Positions 22,696 through 34,363 of a stretch of 64,000 nt of DNA are shown here, one piece after another. The notes under the pieces were generated by a model that saw only the letters and a program-made list of their open reading frames with translations, had not been told where the DNA came from and did not search any database. The DNA lies in the NCBI GenBank assembly GCA_030268105.1, contig BSDZ01000010.1, forward strand, positions 3,014,001-3,078,000. The letters run 5' to 3'. The position numbers and the translations under genes are program-made. The DNA is from Volvox africanus. Taxonomy: Eukaryota; Chlorophyta; Chlorophyceae; Chlamydomonadales; Volvocaceae. Position 1 is the stretch's first letter. Each line of letters begins with the position of its first letter.

Positions 22696-25224
22696 CGCGT
22701 TAATTGCGTAGGCGTGTACTCAGACAGGAAGGGCGCAGAAAGCTGAAACATTATGATATCTTGTCACAGTGTAGGGGCTACGCAGCAAATATGGAATTAT
22801 TGACGAGGGTCTGAGCTCAGGGTGTGCGTGGTTAAGAGAGTTACATGAAACACAAACAGAATTGTGGAAGTACCAATCACGATATAGTACAAAACATAGG
22901 TATCAGAGTCTGCCCAATTAAGGGTAGTATCGAAAGATACCGAATATGAATTCAAAGCCCCATATATATGTTTCGTTCCTGGGACAGACAAAGTGTCCAA
23001 GGAAGCTCCCAAGGATCCTGGTTCGCATGACAGTGAGCATACAAGCATGGCTTGTTGCCCGTGGCCACCGGCATGAAGCCATGCCTGCGGCCGTGCGCCC
23101 AACCCAAGCTGAGACCTGTTATTGCGTCGTCCAACACCTCCGTCTACTGCCTCCCCTTGGTCCGTAGCCCTTCTGCCCGACAACTGCCGCACCCATTCAC
23201 ACCATCCCCGCACATGCAGCCCGTCTGGCGAGCTAAATAACGCATAATAGAATGGGGCATAACAAATTCACCACGCAACCAAATTTTGGCACGAAACATT
23301 ATAACAAACACGACGTGTTTTTTGTCCCGAGACACTCTGATTATGACTCCAGGGGGACACGTTGTGCTTAGGGCCTAACAAGAGTTCGTTGAGGGTAGCT
23401 CCGGGCAAAAAGAGACATGTATGGCTCCAGGGAACCACGTGAAACTTGATGAACAAACGAGGCTTACTGGGCCATATCGTGACCCCCCTTAAATCACTGC
23501 TGGGACACTATCAACGGCACGGACCTAGGGAGCTTTCGTTTATTTGCATGGAAATCATTAAACGGCTGCATACCCTCCTTCCACCAAATCCAACCCAGAT
23601 CACGCACAGTATTATCAATGCCGCCCCTTGGGAGAATACATGATCCCCAGCTTAGCATGTGTACTCGGGTAACGGGGATAGTAGAAAGCAAAGCGGTACT
23701 GCTAGCTATTGAACAGCTCATTATGCATAGCCATATCACCCATGAAGCAGTGACATTGATACCCGGCGTCCACGAAAACCCACTAAGCCTCCATCCGCAC
23801 ACTTGCGCAGCCGAAGCTAGCACAAGTTGACAGCAAGCCGAGTGAAATTTCGACCCGCACAGACAGGCCAGCCCTTGAGGCCAAGCGCGCCAATCACCAG
23901 ATGAGCAGATGCATAAAACCGCGCAAACTCAGATATCGCCAGAACTCCAGCCGGGTGCGCTCACCATGCAGCGATAACTCCATTTCCCCCGTTCACCACC
24001 GCACAACGCATGCATGCACATGCCCCTTCCTGTCAGGACCCACCGCAACACAGTGAATTGACCGCCTGCCCGTGCAAGCGCATTTCTCTAAAGACAGCCC
24101 TATGTTCGGACTGCGCTACAGCTTGTAGGGCGCGCCTGGCGACTGCTGCTGGGCGGGAGGGCTGTACCAGCTCCAGATATCTGGTGACTGCTGCTGAACC
24201 AGCCCTAGCTATCTGGTGACATGTACTTGGTGACCTGCGACGGACGCGCCAGTATAGGGACGGAAAGGCTGTGTTGAGCAGCAGTGAGGTCGCAAGCGGA
24301 TCCTTACAATACCAAAGACATAGCGACTGTCCATGAAGGTAAAATGTAGCTCCGGCGGAGTGCGCCAGCACGGGACTGGAGCATCTGGGTTGTATGTTGG
24401 ACAAGCTGGATAGGGGTACAGGCTACACCGCGCGCAGCTGGGCTAGGGTATTTAGACGGAAACGTGGCGGGCAGGTGATAGCGACATGCGGAATAAGGGC
24501 AGAGCAGCGGCCGCGTTGAAATTTGCACTAGCAGGCTCGCTTTGCAGATGCTTGTTTACATCCGCGCACATGCAGCCGTTTTGCCTTTGTTTTCCTCACG
24601 TGATCCCTGACTTACTTACCCTTACAACAAAGGTCCATCCCTCCGCACCTTAATCAGAGATCCCAGGTCCCGTACCTGTGGGCTCGTCACTCTCCAAGGC
24701 TGTGCGTCCCTCGCTCATCACTTGACCAGGCGCTGTGTTGGTGAGGGCCTCGCTCGAGCAAGTCTCCGCAAAAAGTGAAGAAAACAGAAATCCCCTCAAC
24801 AGTCTAGGACACGACCTCGCCACCAGCTTCTTGATTTCGGATCCAAGTTGCAAAATGCCACCGACACGCCTGATGCGTGGCTTTGAAGCGGTTGCGGCTT
24901 ACCAATGGGAGAATAAGGTGCTAACTGGCGACAAATTCAAGGTTGGAGAGAGAGAAAAAGATGGAGAAGAAGAGAGTGGGGATAAGGCAGATGGGCGGAG
25001 GGCGGGTGTGGGAGGGGGCAGGGCGGGGATTCAGCTTGGACGAGGGCTTGTTCGTTCGTTCTAGGGGTGCAAGCACCATACCTTCGACCTAATAAGCACC
25101 ACCATACGAAGCACTGTTCTCTGTACGAAAATGCTTTGCTCGCCAGCCAGCTTGACCGGCCCCTGCATACCGCATCATCTGCATAGGCTGTCTTTGGCAT
25201 CGTCGACAAGAATACCACCAAAGC
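22696..25224. repeat. R1 unit, 5'-truncated (right of the chromovirus)
   Basis: Corresponds to R1 unit positions about 820-3348. It begins with the CGCGT target duplication and carries R1-type variants. It is somewhat more diverged from copies 1 and 2 than they are from each other (for example a 9-bp deletion after CTTCTGCCCG near 23178). Confidence 0.85.
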
Positions 25225-27726
25225 TGCGAATTTAAATTCAACAGGGCGACGGCCGCTGTTGAAATTCCACAAACTCCGCCCAGGGTCTTCAGACTTCTAG
25301 AGTGCGGCGATCACAAACAGGTACGTCAGCGCGCTTACGCATGTACACACGGACGGACCCAGAGGTCCCTGTTCGGACCCCTGCACGGACTCGACAACTT
25401 GGTACCTGTCAAGGTGCTGCTTACGGTTGCGTGGCTGACATACGCATTTCATTTGTACAAGGCCTACGTGCAGGCAAAGATATCGCGTTGCCACCCCTCG
25501 CAGTACATCGGTGGCCATCTCCGCTTTCGGCCACGTGCCTCTCGTGGCACACCACGTTATCTGCACTTTGGGTATCTCCGCTTTCGGCCACCTCCCGCTC
25601 GTGGCACACCACGTTATCAGCACTTTGGGTATCTCCGCTTTCAGCCACGTGCCTCTCGTGACCTCTCTGCATTGTACATCCACGACATTCTACGCCTAAT
25701 GCAGCTGTGTAAACATCTTGCCGTATCCGATAATTGGCGGCATCTCAATCACATACAGCTACAACGCAAGGAAAGCTGCCCATATAGTTAATTTTAAATT
25801 AAGCTTTGCAAAGACATCGGTGGAGTCAGCCATGAAAATTGGAAAAGGCTCGAGCGTACCTTGGGTAGAAGACCTCGAAGCATGTCCGCGCCAGGTAGAA
25901 GATGCCACTGAGCATGGCTTTTAGGACGGGCCTAGCGACACAGCTCATGGTATCTGAATCCACGCAAACAAGCATGTGAACCATGCAGCTGTGTTAACTG
26001 CATTACCGAGCTACTAATGCAGCTGCGTAAACATCTTGCCGTACGCGTTAATTGCGTAGGCGTTTACTCAGACAGGAAGGGCGCAGAAAGCTGAAACATT
26101 ATGATATCTTGTCACAGTGTAGGGGCTACGCAGCAAATATGGAATTATTGACGAGGGTCTGAGCTCAGGGTGTGCGTGGTTAAGAGAGTTACATGAAACA
26201 CAAACAGAATTGTGGAAGTACCAATCACGATATAGTACAAAACATAGGTATCAGAGTCTGCCCAATTAAGGGTGGTATCGAAAGACACCGAATATGAATT
26301 CAAAGCCCCATATATATGTTTCGTTCCAGGGACAGGCAAAGTGTCCAAGGAAGCTCCCAAGGATCCTGGTTCGCATGACAGTGAGCATACAAGCATGGCT
26401 TGTTGCCCGTGGCCACCGGCATGAAGCCATGCCTGCGGCCGTGCGCCCCACCATAGCTGAGACCTGTTATTGCTTCGTCCAACACCTCCGTCTACTGCCT
26501 CCCCTTGGTCCGTAGCCCTTCTGCCCGGTCGCCTGACAACTGCCGCACCCATTCACACCATCCCCGCACATGCAGCCCGTCTGGCGAGCTTAATAACGGA
26601 TAATAGATTGGGGCATAACAAATTCACCACGCAACCAAATTTTGGCACGAAACAATCCAACAAACACGACGTGTTTTTTGTCCCGAGACACTCTGATTAT
26701 GACTCCAGGGGGACACGTTGTGCTAACAAGAGTTCGTTGAGGGTAGCTCCGGGCAAAAAGAGACATGTATGGCTCCAGGGAACCACGTGAAACTTGATGA
26801 ACAAACGAGGCTTACTGGGCCATATCGTGACCCCCCTTAAATCACTGCTGGGACACTCCCAACGGCACGGACCAAGGGAGCTTTTGTTTATTTGCATGGA
26901 AATCAATAAACGGCTGTGTACCCTCCTTCCACCAACTCCAACCCAGATCACGCACAGTATTATCAATGCCGCCCCTTGGGAGAATACATGATCCCCAGCT
27001 TAGCATGTGTACTCGGGTAACGGGGATAGTAGAAAGCAAAGCGGTACTGCTAGCTATTGAACAGCTCATTATGCATAGCCATATCACCCATGAAGCAGTG
27101 ACATTGATACCCGGCGTCCACGAAAACCCACTAAGCCTCCATCCGCACACTTGCACAGCCAAAGCTAGCACAAGTTGACAGCAAGCCGAGTGAAATTTCG
27201 ACCCGCACAGACAGGCCAGCCCTTGAGGCCAAGCGCGCCAATCACCAGATGAGCAGATGCATAAAACCGCGCAAACTCAGATATCGCCAGAACCCCAGCC
27301 GGGTGCGCTCACCATGCAGCGATAACTCCATTTCCCCCGTTCACCACCGCACAACGCATGCATGCACATGCCCCTTCCTGTCAGGACCCACCGCAACACA
27401 GTGGATTGACCGCCTGCCCATGCAAGCGCATTTCTCTAAAGACAGCCCTGTGTTCGGACTACGCTACAGCTTGTAGGGCGCGCCTGGCGACTGCTGCTGG
27501 GCAGGAGGGCGTGATGCGTGGCTTTGAAGCGGTTGCGGCTTACCAATGGGAGAATAAGGTGCTAACTGGCGACAAATTCAAGGTTGGAGAGAGAGAAAAA
27601 GATGGAGAAGAAGAGAGTGGGGATAAGGCAGATGGGCGGAGGGCGGGTGTGGGAGGGGGCAGGGCGGGGATTCAGCTTGGACGAGGGCTTGTTCGTTCGT
27701 TCTAGGGGTGCAAGCACCATACCTTC
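25225..27726. repeat. R1 unit with ~0.7 kb internal deletion
   Basis: Starts like positions 1 and 3349. Near 27511 it jumps from R1 position about 2288 to about 2994, losing roughly 707 bp, and then reaches CCTTC where the solo LTR is inserted. R1 sequence resumes after the LTR at 28551. Confidence 0.85.
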
Positions 27727-28550
27727 TGTTGTACCTCTCGTTCGCGTTTGCTCATAAGTATCTGCACGTCTGGAGACTATCGACACCGATGCGCGAGCAC
27801 TTGCAAGTACAGCAAGGCAAGCGAGAGCAAACAGAGACAGCGGAAGACTTCAAGACGAGGAGAGATATAACTTACAGTTTTACGGATCAGAACGATGCAA
27901 TGGACGAAATCGCCGTCAGCGCCGGAAGCAAGCAATCATCACGCGGCGGTGATTAGCGAAGTTAAGGCTTAGCTCGGGCTAAGTAGAATAGTGTATAGAA
28001 ATAGTAATTTAGAACACACGAGTGTTCTCCGGTGTCGGATATCTTGTCTAGCTTAGCCGTCCTCGCATCTGTTATACTCGCAGCATCGCAGTGCCGTACG
28101 ATTCACATTAGGAGGCCGATCCTAGATGTGACAACCCTACTGCGTCTAGGCGATGTCTACGCATGATAACGTATAAGCCTTTCCGGCATTCGCATGATGC
28201 AAGGGTCCGGATAACGATATCCGGTTGCAGGGCATGTATCGCGACGAGTGCGGCGCTCTCAACGTGTGCTTAAATGAAGTAATATTATATCAGATAATAT
28301 TACTTATCGTTTTGTAGCACGAGCATAATGCGCACTTCAATGCTTCGGTTATTCATGCATGCTAGGCGGATTTGCCATGATGCGATGTCGCGATGGATAA
28401 TGACAACATGCCAGATGCATATATAAATGTATGCGAATACATTTATATCATGCAGATTCATTCATATGCAATGCGTTCATCACAAAAGCACTTCGCCTCG
28501 TAGGATCGCGTCGACCTACGCGTCGGCGGGAAATGAACCGTAGCACAACA
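27727..28550 (-). mobile_element. Solo LTR of the same chromovirus family
   Basis: 824 bp, same ends (TGTTGT...ACAACA) and length as the complete element's LTRs, with no internal region. It is flanked by the 5-bp target duplication CCTTC (27722-27726 and 28551-28555); the uninterrupted site is visible at about 3205. I counted roughly two dozen differences from the intact LTRs (~3%), so this is an older insertion reduced to one LTR by recombination. Confidence 0.95.
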
Positions 28551-29731
28551 CCTTCGACCTAATAAGCACCACCATACGAAGCACTGTTCTCTGTACGAAA
28601 ATGCTTTGCTCGCCAGCCAGCTTGACCGGCCCCTGCATGCCGCATCATCTGCATAGGCTGTCTTTGGCATCGTCGACAAGAATACCACCAAAGCTGCGAA
28701 TTTAAATTCAACAGGGCGACGGCCGCTGTTGGAATTCCACAAGCTCCGCCCAGGGTCTTCAGACTTCTGGAGTGCGGCGATCACAAAAAGGTACGTCAGC
28801 GCGCTTACGCATGTACACACGGACGGACCCAGAGGTCCCTGTTCGGACCCCTGCACGGACTCGACAACTTGGTACCTGCCAAGGTGCTGCTTACGGTTGC
28901 GTGGCTGACATACGCATTTCATTTGTACAAGGCCTACGTGCAGGCAAAGAAACCGCGTTGCCACCCCTCGCAGTACCTCGGTGGCGTTGGTTTCCATAAA
29001 GACATTATCAGCAGCTGTTGCTCCTATACGTGCTCGTATTGATTGCTGTGTGATATGTATGTACCAGTTCAACAATTCAAGAACCCTATCTAGCATTCAC
29101 TACTGCATTCACTACTGCAACGTAAAGTTCTCTCGATATGATGAAATGTTTTAAGATTATAAGACGGTTGGTCGGTCATGTATCAAGGCCTACCGCGTCT
29201 GACTTCCTGCAATGGCAACTATGGAAACGCCTGGCCGTTGCACACAAATTCTTGACTCAGGAAACTAAAGCATGCAGATTGATCTAGAGAAACAGGCAAA
29301 TAAAATTGTTCGATGCTCTTACGAGCAAGCCCATCGATGAAGCTGTCACGTCGAGAAGCGCGATGGATCAACGGTGAACTGACAAGACTGTCGAAGCTCC
29401 CAGACCAACGATTTGATTGCATTTGCATAGTTGTGAGAACTAAATAAGGGTTCAATGTATATGAATTTTTCGGGCAATCGTTCAATCCCTACCGTAATTG
29501 TTTTGCTATTGCTTCATAAACGCGTGAGTGCAGCGGTTGACCAAGGAATCGGGGAGGTCAAAGTTATCAAAGTCCACATCTACCAGCAGGCACCTAGAAT
29601 ACACACATTTAAAGTCCGTTGCTGCAACTTGCATGGTATGAAAGGTTACAACGTATCCCAAATTTCTCGTTTCTACTTTTCCAACATCCTGTTCCTGTCC
29701 TCTCGTGCGACTTAAAGACGTGCGTCTTGAG
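28551..29731. repeat. R1 end plus R3 segment, second copy
   Basis: Matches 6562-7735: the last ~140 bp of an R1 unit, the truncated unit start at 28695 and the R3 unique part. Homology stops after GTGCGTCTTGA at 29731. Confidence 0.75.
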
Positions 29732-32100
29732 GGAGGTCCCTAAAACCCTAAGTCCACATCTACGAACAGGCACCTAGAACACACAGATTAAAATTCCGTT
29801 GCTGCAACTTACATGGTATAAAAGGTGACAACATATTTACATCAAGCAACCTAGGGCTTTTTCCAAGCGCAATTTCCAACGATGACGTTTTCCCCCTTGG
29901 ATATAGGATCTATCTGGATGAAGCAGCTGCCAAAACGGCTTTGGGCGGGACATGTTGTCCCTGTGCGTTGGGTGATGGTATGCGACGTTGTTTAAAACGT
30001 TTTTCTCAAGATCATGATGGTGACAATATTTACAATGATGATGGTGGTGGTGATGCAACGGCTGATATTACACTAAGATGTCGTGATGCGTGATTGATGG
30101 CGTATGGGCAGGAGCAGGCGTATGGGCAGGGGCAAATCCAACACGCGCTGGGGTGAGCCGAAACGGCAGTTCACTGCTTGCCGCTGATTCCCAAAAACGG
30201 GACCGGAGTTGAGCGAACAGGGACCCATCGTCCCTATGTGTGATGGAACGCCGCTCTCCGTAATGTAAACTAGAGTACTTTTTAGTTTTCCATTTGTCCG
30301 TCCGCTCTTCCGTCCGCACATGCATGATTAGTATGTGACTGAGGGCGCAGAGGCGCGCCATAACTGACAGTTTTGCAGAGTCTCTCCACAACATCTCGTT
30401 GAATCGTCTGTTCATCTGGGTACTGAAGGTCTGGATGGAGGATAATGTTGTCATCCATTGGGGGTTCTGATAACCAAGCCAATGCTTTATGGATGTGCGT
30501 GTATTGATGTGGCCTTGGCAAAGCGCTGTGGGATGGTGTGGAGTGTGCGGGGTGGGGTGTACGGTGTGGGGATCTGAAACTTGAGATAGAGGAATCGCCT
30601 TGCACGTATGTGTGTGTGTGTAGCCTCGGACTGAAGGCTATCTGTTGTATTAGATAAGTATAGTACAAGTACGAACAGTAATAAACATATGTCAGGGAGT
30701 ATGTATACCGGTCGAAGCATGCGTCAGGATTTCAGTGCATGTCGTTGGGGTATTGGACGTCAGCATGAGATATACACGATCGAGATTGAGCGAGCCTCAT
30801 GTGGTGGAGATTTTCCAGCGTCATATGCACTATAGGTTGCTGTTGTCAATTATCGTTGCGCTTTGGATCGTTAATAACAAAAACCCAGCTGCTAATAATC
30901 GCTGAGGACATTGGGGTGGGTGGGGTGGGAGAGAGAAAAGATATCAGTCGCTGAATGCAGAATGGATTAGGGCAGCAGTTGCAAGTGACGTCTCCCTTTT
31001 CCTTATAAATGCTCAGGAAAGCTTCTAAGGGAGCGGTGAATATTTCCTTTATTATAAATATATTTTATTTTTGTGATCGTGAAGTGCATCGTAAGTCCCA
31101 TTCGCATCTGCAGGCAGGCAAACTCGGGTTAGAGATCTGTACGGATATGTTAAGTACGGTAGTGTTGAGCCAGGAATTAAGGGCGACAGCAGGATGGCCT
31201 TAACGAAGCAAGGGCTCTTTGCGATCAGAGCCTGTCGACGCAAATACGAATGGACTTCCGATGCGATGCGCTTCCGATTGTGTATGTATCTGTATTGTAT
31301 TATTATATAGCTTGGTGCCGAGGAAACAGAATCTGATTCGTTCAGATGGACACCATGAAGAGGAACAAATTGCCTCGCAAAGGTTTACATTGTAGCCGTG
31401 TATACACGTATACACAAGTGATACGAGCATGTCAACTGTCCACCTGTCGGTTACTCACAACACAATTCAATAATTGTTACTCGTACACACGCCATCCTTC
31501 TTCCCTCTCCTCAGCTGCCAGAGTCACCGCCGCCTCCAGCAAGAAAGACATGACTGGCCAATCATTTAGATGTGCCAAAGCACATTCGCATTTATGACGC
31601 ACTCGCACTTAGAGGAGCCAAGATACTTGCGCAGCACGCGTCACAGTGTGTGCCGTAAAAAGATATTTTACGTTTTCAAACGAGTAAGCAGCTTCTGAAC
31701 AAAGCTCTAATTCGTTTCGAAGACAACGTAACCGCGATGCACTAGATAATGCAAAATGACAACCACGCCTCAATGTACAAAACGTACAACGTACAAAAAG
31801 GTCTCAGATATGCCGTGTCGATCGATCAGTAACGTTGCACATACTTTGAAACTGCAAAAGAGTCTTGATTCGGAGCTTGAAATGACGAGGCTAAAGCAAC
31901 TGCCATGACAATTTGGAGGGAGGCGTCGAGCTTTGAAACGCCTCCTAGGGTTTCATAACAACATTGAAGTAATAGAAGGCATATAAAATATTAGTCCACT
32001 AATAACTACGACTCTCGACTAGACCACGCCCAGTAGAGCAGCGCAGAGCTTTTATTTGTATTATTAATATTAAATATGTTTTTATTCAAAAGTGCTTACA
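29732..32100. other. Gene-poor spacer
   Basis: The first ~100 bp (about 29751-29832) is a diverged copy of 29571-29652, a local duplication about 180 bp apart. Short microsatellites follow (GGT/GAT-rich near 30030-30057, TG repeat near 30608-30620, GGGTGGGTGGGG near 30915). Open frames on the minus strand (30068-30454 and 30282-30668) are unrecognised. No gene is supported. Confidence 0.5.
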
Positions 32101-32111
32101 TAATTGTAATT

Positions 32112-32267
32112 TTAAAACCATAATATACTTGAATAACCAAGGTCATGTTCAAGCTCGCTGGCTAATACTCTCTCAACTATTTGCTTCTTCAACTGTTGAA
32201 ACAAACCGTCTTTGCCAAACAGCTCTTGTGGATTTGCTTTTGATAATAATTCTTCTACTATTTCCAT
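32112..32267 (-). pseudogene. IS256-family transposase, N-terminal fragment
   Basis: Reads MEIVEELLSKANPQELFGKD, then GLFQQLKKQIVERVLASELE and HDLGYSSI, matching the N-terminus of IS256/Mutator-type DDE transposases (the FGKDGL...LKK...ER.L..EL..HLGY pattern). It stops after about 50 codons. The DDE catalytic residues lie outside the fragment, so it cannot be active. Confidence 0.75.
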
Positions 32268-32335
32268 TATTGTAGATCCTGGCGTAGAGGCATCTGTTTG
32301 TCAGAATCTCGGGGCTTCATGTTATGATGGGTCAT

Positions 32336-32465
32336 CTAAAAGTCAATCTTTATTGAGTTCTTAAGCTCCGTAATGATTTGCATCCAGAACTTGCTACCTT
32401 CATTCTTACCAATCCAAATACCAAGTAGCTCCTTTTTACCCTCTATGTTTACAGCAATTGCCACT
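32336..32465 (-). pseudogene. IS256-family transposase, central fragment
   Basis: Reads AIAVNIEGKKELLGIWIGKN followed by EGSKFWMQIITELKN, the conserved region of IS256 transposases just downstream of the first catalytic Asp. It is joined directly to the 23S rRNA fragment at about 32465 and lies upstream, in reading direction, of the N-terminal piece at 32112-32267, so the pieces are rearranged. Confidence 0.75.
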
Positions 32466-32668
32466 TGCCTGGTCCGCGTTCGCTCGTCACTACTAACGGA
32501 GTCTCTGTTGATGTCCTTTCCTTCAGCTAATGAGATATTTCAGTTCACTGAGTTTGCCTCATATGGCTATGTATTCACCATATGATACCTGATAAATCAG
32601 GTGGGTTTTCCCATTCGGAAATCTCCGGATCAAAGCCTATTCACAGCTCCCCGGAGCTTATCGCACTG
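32466..32668 (-). pseudogene. Bacterial 23S rRNA, 5'-region fragment
   Basis: The minus strand contains the strongly conserved run GATTTCCGAATGGG(A)AAACCC and, further on, CTCAGTGAACTGAAA, then GACGAGCGAACGCGGACCAG: landmarks from roughly the first 100-300 nt of bacterial 23S rRNA. About 200 nt are present; both ends are abrupt. Short ORFs called on the plus strand here (for example 32373-32585) are antisense artefacts. Confidence 0.85.
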
Positions 32669-33573
32669 CTAAGGAAACTTTTGCTAGAATCGGTGAAAGG
32701 GCAAAAAGGGAATCACTTGCCGAAGAAATAGAAGCTTTAAAAAAACAGTTTAAACAAACATTTGTAAAGCAACAAACAAGAAGAGCTAGAAAATATAACA
32801 TTCCTTTTGATGCAAGCAGCGTTGATTACCATCAGTTAAGTAGAAAGATTGACCACTATGAAGTTTTACTTGATGAAGCAAAAAGATGTACATAATCTGT
32901 TCTTCTTTTGTTAAATGATCTTTATGATGATTTAGATAATAATTAATAAAGTGTTCGTTAAAACCAACTAATTGCTCGATAAAAACATCATTACTTGGTA
33001 ACCTCACCTGTATGTCAATTGCGGCTAATCGTAGTTCTTCGGTAAGAGCTGCTTTATGTTTAAACATAACAAATAAAAAATATAGTCAGTATTATGGCAT
33101 TAATCAAGAAGAAATGTATCTGCTATAGTGCAGCTCTGCATAGTCCATATGGTTAGCACTAAAAACAGTTATTTAGAAATTATTACTAAGGATATTTTAC
33201 CACGCCCTATATTTGAAAGTATATGTAATAAACTAAAATCTATTGCGTATATTAGAAAAATACTCCATATTTATAGTACTTATCATTTTCCAAGTGAAAT
33301 TTTGTTTTTAACCCAATACTTTGATTAGGTCTACAACCGTATTCAATCTCATTACTTAAAAAAGAATCATCATTAAATATATCATAATTATTATAAAAAT
33401 CTTCAAGTGCAACTAAACGTTTTTTCTCATAGCTTGGTAGTTTATTCTGTTCGAGAAGATTTTACAGTTGATGATTTTAAGTCATTAAAAGAAATAACTA
33501 GTACAGGTAGTAACTCAAAGATCAATGTCCTTGGTTTAGAGTTAATATTTTCTTATTTCTTTATTACAGGTTA

Positions 33574-33678
33574 TCTGATATTTTTGGCGACTTTTTTGGC
33601 GACTTTATGGGAGGGAGCACAAGAAGGACCAGAACATCTACAAACATTAAAGGCTCAGATTTAAAGTATGATCTTGCT
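33574..33678 (+). pseudogene. dnaJ: DnaJ fragment (linker after the J domain)
   Basis: Frame reads [20 protein letters not shown], then [16 protein letters not shown]: the G/F-rich linker and start of the first C-terminal beta domain of bacterial DnaJ. The IFGDFF.DFMGG and [13 protein letters not shown] patterns are especially like Rickettsia DnaJ. Only ~35 codons remain; it then runs into unrelated AT-rich coding-like sequence ([15 protein letters not shown]...). Confidence 0.7.
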
Positions 33679-33793
33679 AAAATATATGATCTGGACATTA
33701 GTGATGAAACTGTTATAGGTTTTGTTAAAACCATACCTTATTTTAAGAATAAAAATGGTTATTCAAGTATACATCTACAAAAAGTAGATTATA

Positions 33794-33879
33794 TGGTGGA
33801 GGGAGAAAGATTCGAACCTTCGAACGCATACGCGGGCAGATTTACAGTCTGCTGCCTTTGACCGCTCGGCCACCCCTCA
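33794..33879 (-). tRNA. tRNA-Tyr (GTA), bacterial type with encoded CCA
   Basis: Minus strand folds as a class II tRNA: D-arm with GGCCGAGCGGTCAAAGGC, anticodon arm CAGACTGTAAATCTG with GTA anticodon, a variable arm, T-arm with GGTTCGAATC, and 3' TCCCTCCACCA. The encoded CCA and long variable arm are bacterial features; eukaryotic nuclear tRNA-Tyr is class I, lacks encoded CCA and has an intron. The first acceptor base is T instead of the expected G (mismatch with C72), so the 5' end may be truncated by the junction. Probably not functional. Confidence 0.85.
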
Positions 33880-33950
33880 GCAAAACCATCCGATATCAAT
33901 AAGAAATGGTGGTTAATTGATGCAAAAGATTTAATACGGTTAGGAATTCT

Positions 33951-34040
33951 GTGAAATATGTTTCGTATAAGGATTTAAAAGAAGTCACTAGAGATTTAAA
34001 GAAGATTTATACGTCTGCTACCGAAGAAATGGCTGATTAA
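33951..34040 (+). pseudogene. IS256-family transposase, third fragment
   Basis: Reads VKYVSYKDLKEVTRDLKKIY then TSATEEMAD, matching the YVSYKDRKE...DLK.IY.A.TEE.A segment of IS256 transposases downstream of the central fragment found at 32336-32465. It lies on the opposite strand from the other two pieces and ends at the junction with the relaxase fragment. Confidence 0.75.
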
Positions 34041-34146
34041 TCAGCATCTAGTACGCTATGGACATAAAACCCGAGTAACCCATCTGTCATTTAAAGACAG
34101 GGGAATTGATCTGGTTCCTGCCATTCATCTTGGGCCTGCGGTTGCA
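34039..34146 (+). pseudogene. TraA/MobA-type conjugative relaxase fragment
   Basis: Reads NQHLVRYGHKTRVTHLSFKD then RGIDLVPAIHLGPAVA. The P.IHLGPA end with an upstream YG...R..H.S is characteristic of MobA/MobL and TraA relaxases of conjugative plasmids and of the integrative elements common in Rickettsiales. Only ~36 codons; the catalytic Tyr and His motifs are outside. Confidence 0.6.
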
Positions 34147-34149
34147 AGT

Positions 34150-34305
34150 TGCAGTTTTATTTGGTCTTTCTTATTAAAAGAGGGTGATCTATGGCAGTAT
34201 ATAGTCGTTTGTATTACTTCTGGTTCTGCACTAGGAGCTGATTTATTATTCCCTCCGGCCATACTTGCTTTTTTAGGTGATTTTCTAGTGTCTATTATAT
34301 CTTGA
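34150..34305 (+). pseudogene. Membrane transporter fragment (GPH/MFS-like)
   Basis: Reads SFIWSFLLKEGDLWQYIVVC then ITSGSALGADLLFPPAILA: a hydrophobic segment with the SG.ALGADL..PP..LA motif of the GPH sugar:cation symporter/MFS group. After PPAILA the similarity ends. Family assignment rests on that one motif. Confidence 0.45.
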
Positions 34306-34363
34306 CTTTTTAGACACTTAAGTTCTGGAGTGGGCTAAGGCTGAAGTATTAAATTATGAATAT

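Noticed and set aside
28458..29096. 212-codon minus ORF
   Set aside because: Crosses the solo LTR end into host repeat, so it is a chance fusion frame.
29837..30058. Minus ORF starting with seven His codons
   Set aside because: Produced by a GAT/GGT triplet microsatellite; not evidence of a metal-binding protein.
32373..32585. 70-codon plus ORF
   Set aside because: Antisense to the IS256 fragment and to the 23S rRNA fragment; not a protein gene.
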